From Pleurocapsa sp. CCALA 161 (GTDB taxonomy: Bacteria; Cyanobacteriota; Cyanobacteriia; Cyanobacteriales; Xenococcaceae), in NCBI RefSeq assembly GCF_003003995.1, contig NZ_PVWF01000004.1, positions 36,445 through 100,444 of the forward strand: DNA of 64,000 bases, written 5' to 3'. Position numbers and translations under genes: made by a program. Position 1 is the first letter of the stretch. Each line of letters opens with the position of its first letter. The notes under the pieces are model-generated. The model was given only the letters and a program-made list of their open reading frames with translations, was not told the origin of the DNA and did no database searches. Positions 62,589-64,000 of the stretch are shown here, piece by piece.

Positions 62589-62862
62589 GTTAATTTGCTC
62601 CTGATAAATCTAATATAGATGGACAAAAATATTAACGGTTGTTCCTGTTTCAAAATTTAGCCCAGCAACAGAAAGCTTTTTGGGTCGTAGTCCACACCTA
62701 ACAGCAAAGCGTAAACAAACAAAAATTTATTGAAACAAATATTACGTAATTACTAAATCATACCCGATTGCTATACTTTAATTCGATTTTTCTTCGAGAA
62801 TTAACTCTAGGCTTTAAGCTATTAAATATCAATTCTTATTTGCGATACTTTAAGTAATCTAC

Positions 62863-63975
62863 ATGGCGGATCAATCATCTCAACTTCTGCGGACTCCTCT
62901 ATACGAACTGGCTCACGAGCAAAAGGCAAGATTCACGGCTTTTTCGGGCTGGTCAATGCCCGTACAGTTCTCAGGATTGAAGCTAGAACACGATGCAGTG
63001 CGCTCTGAAGCGGGAATGTTTGATATATCTCACATGGGCAAATTTAGCTTTGTGGGCGATCGCTTAATTGATGCCTGGCAAGCTTTAGTCCCTTCTGATT
63101 TAAGTCGTCTTCAGCCTGGTCAAGCAATGTATACGGTGTTGCTCAATCCTCAAGGGGGAATTATTGATGACATTATCTTTTACTATCAGGGAACAGCAGG
63201 AACTCAGCAAAAAGCCCTGGTAATCGTTAATGCGGGAACGACTGATAAAGATAAAACTTGGATTTTAAGCCACCTACAAAACAGTTCGGTGGAAATGTTC
63301 GATCTGTCTCAGTCTCAGGCGCTAATCGCTCTCCAAGGACCCAAAGCTGCTCAGATTCTTCAGGCAATGACTACCGCAGATCTTAGCTCCTTAACAGCAT
63401 TTGCTCATCGTATTGTAACTATTAATGGCTCATCTGCTTTTATTGCTCGTACTGGCTATACAGGAGAAGATGGCTTTGAAATTATGCTCGATCCAGATGC
63501 AGCACAACAGCTATGGAGATCTTTACAGCAAGCAGGAGTTACCTCCTGTGGATTGGGTGCGCGGGATACTTTACGCCTAGAAGCGGCAATGAGCCTTTAT
63601 GGTCAGGAAATTGACGAGACGATTAGTCCTTTAGAAGCTGGGCTAGGTTGGGTCGTACACTTGAAGGATAAAGGTGATTTCATTGGACGTTCGGTATTGG
63701 AACAGCAAAAAGCAGAAGGGGTTAAACGCCGTTTGGTGGGATTAGAAATGTCAGGTAGATATATCGCTCGTCATGGCTATCGGGTTATCTTTGATGGGGC
63801 AGCCGTCGGCGAAGTTACTAGTGGGACTTTAGCGCCGACAGTGGGTAAAGCGATCGCCCTGGCTTATGTGACTACCTCTCTTAGCAAACCAGGACAGGCT
63901 TTAGAAGTCGAAATTCGGGGTAAAAACTATCCTGCTACTGTAGTGAAGAAACCTTTTTATCGAGCTTCTCATTGA
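62863..63975 (+). CDS. gcvT: Aminomethyltransferase (glycine cleavage T protein)
   Basis: The 370-residue protein starts RTPLYELAHEQKARFTAFSGWSMPVQFSGLKLEHDAVRSEAGMFDISHMG, the folate-binding GcvT start, with FIARTGYTGEDGFEIML, LGARDTLRLEAAMSLYG and the C-terminal GRSVLEQQKAEGVKRRLVGLE. It transfers the methylene group from aminomethyl-lipoyl H protein to tetrahydrofolate, in photorespiratory glycine breakdown. The full protein is present. A heptad array starts at its stop. Confidence 0.96.
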   Translation: MADQSSQLLRTPLYELAHEQKARFTAFSGWSMPVQFSGLKLEHDAVRSEAGMFDISHMGKFSFVGDRLIDAWQALVPSDLSRLQPGQAMYTVLLNPQGGIIDDIIFYYQGTAGTQQKALVIVNAGTTDKDKTWILSHLQNSSVEMFDLSQSQALIALQGPKAAQILQAMTTADLSSLTAFAHRIVTINGSSAFIARTGYTGEDGFEIMLDPDAAQQLWRSLQQAGVTSCGLGARDTLRLEAAMSLYGQEIDETISPLEAGLGWVVHLKDKGDFIGRSVLEQQKAEGVKRRLVGLEMSGRYIARHGYRVIFDGAAVGEVTSGTLAPTVGKAIALAYVTTSLSKPGQALEVEIRGKNYPATVVKKPFYRASH

Positions 63976-64000
63976 TAGGTAGTAGGTAGTAGGTAGTAGG
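63976..64000. repeat. Heptad tandem repeat after gcvT, continues beyond the window
   Basis: Units TAGGTAG, TAGGTAG, TAGGTAG, TAGG directly follow the gcvT stop codon and run to the window end. Confidence 0.9.

Noticed and set aside
62411..62653. 80-codon minus-strand hydrophobic frame
   Set aside because: It covers psbI in another frame; psbI has the conserved peptide, ribosome-binding site and terminator.

Overview
The window is chromosomal DNA from a cyanobacterium. The evidence is psbI, an acyl-lipid desaturase end, the circadian factor ldpA, a Ycf45-type R3H ATPase, the ftsQ-ftsZ pair, class II FBP/SBPase (glpX), a Tic20-type protein, and very many copies of the HIP1 octamer GCGATCGC in genes and spacers. 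The DNA is AT-rich, and heptanucleotide tandem repeats (STRR) and 22-24 bp small dispersed repeats are scattered through the spacers. Gene content fits a unicellular or colonial, Pleurocapsa/Chroococcales-like organism, but the genus cannot be fixed from this sequence. There is no prophage, CRISPR array, transposase or rRNA operon.

Layout. 1-6.6 kb: end of a desaturase, a three-gene partner-switching module (STAS, kinase-like, REC-PP2C phosphatase), a GGDEF-EAL-GGDEF protein and an O-methyltransferase. 6.6-14 kb: ExbB/ExbD, a serpin, hisH, an unknown protein, a nucleotidyltransferase and glgB. 14-23.5 kb: a secreted small protein, M48 protease, DUF427 protein, pyrD, pheS, a frameshifted CHAD gene, a VOC protein, SulP transporter, ETHE1-type sulfur dioxygenase and uraH. 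23.5-33 kb: CACHE histidine kinase, RibD-like reductase, Tic20-like protein, DUF2470 protein, GNAT, GAF-adenylate cyclase, FutB-type iron permease. 33-43 kb: DUF482 acyltransferase, a small Psb35-like protein, tRNA-Tyr, holA, REC-GGDEF, SpkB-like kinase, a Cys-less peroxiredoxin-like protein, an Mqo-like oxidoreductase and an aminotransferase. 43-44.8 kb is the only clearly accessory patch: an HMA-like protein, a decayed gene remnant and a PemK-type toxin-antitoxin pair. 44.8-64 kb: SDR oxidoreductase, DoxX, Ycf45-like ATPase, ldpA, vWA protein, orphan ABC-2 permease, class D beta-lactamase, hemA, glpX, DUF760, scpB, thiD, ftsZ, ftsQ, a C-terminal processing protease, psbI and gcvT.

How the parts work together. 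Signalling is dense: one c-di-GMP turnover protein, one REC-diguanylate cyclase, one class III adenylate cyclase, a histidine kinase, a Ser/Thr kinase and a phosphatase-driven partner switch. SulP, an ETHE1-type enzyme and a palindrome between them suggest a sulfur-related pair. hemA, glpX, psbI and the processing protease are housekeeping photosynthesis and tetrapyrrole genes; ftsQ-ftsZ, scpB and holA serve division and replication.

I did not find a convincing new multi-gene system. The most striking signal is at small scale: very short repeats that, when removed on paper, restore a HIP1 site, an open reading frame, a heptad array or a perfect palindrome. At sulP such an insertion appears to have rewritten the protein C-terminus; in the CHAD gene another adds eight codons in frame. 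HIP1 pairs also form the stems of two apparent transcription terminators between convergent genes.
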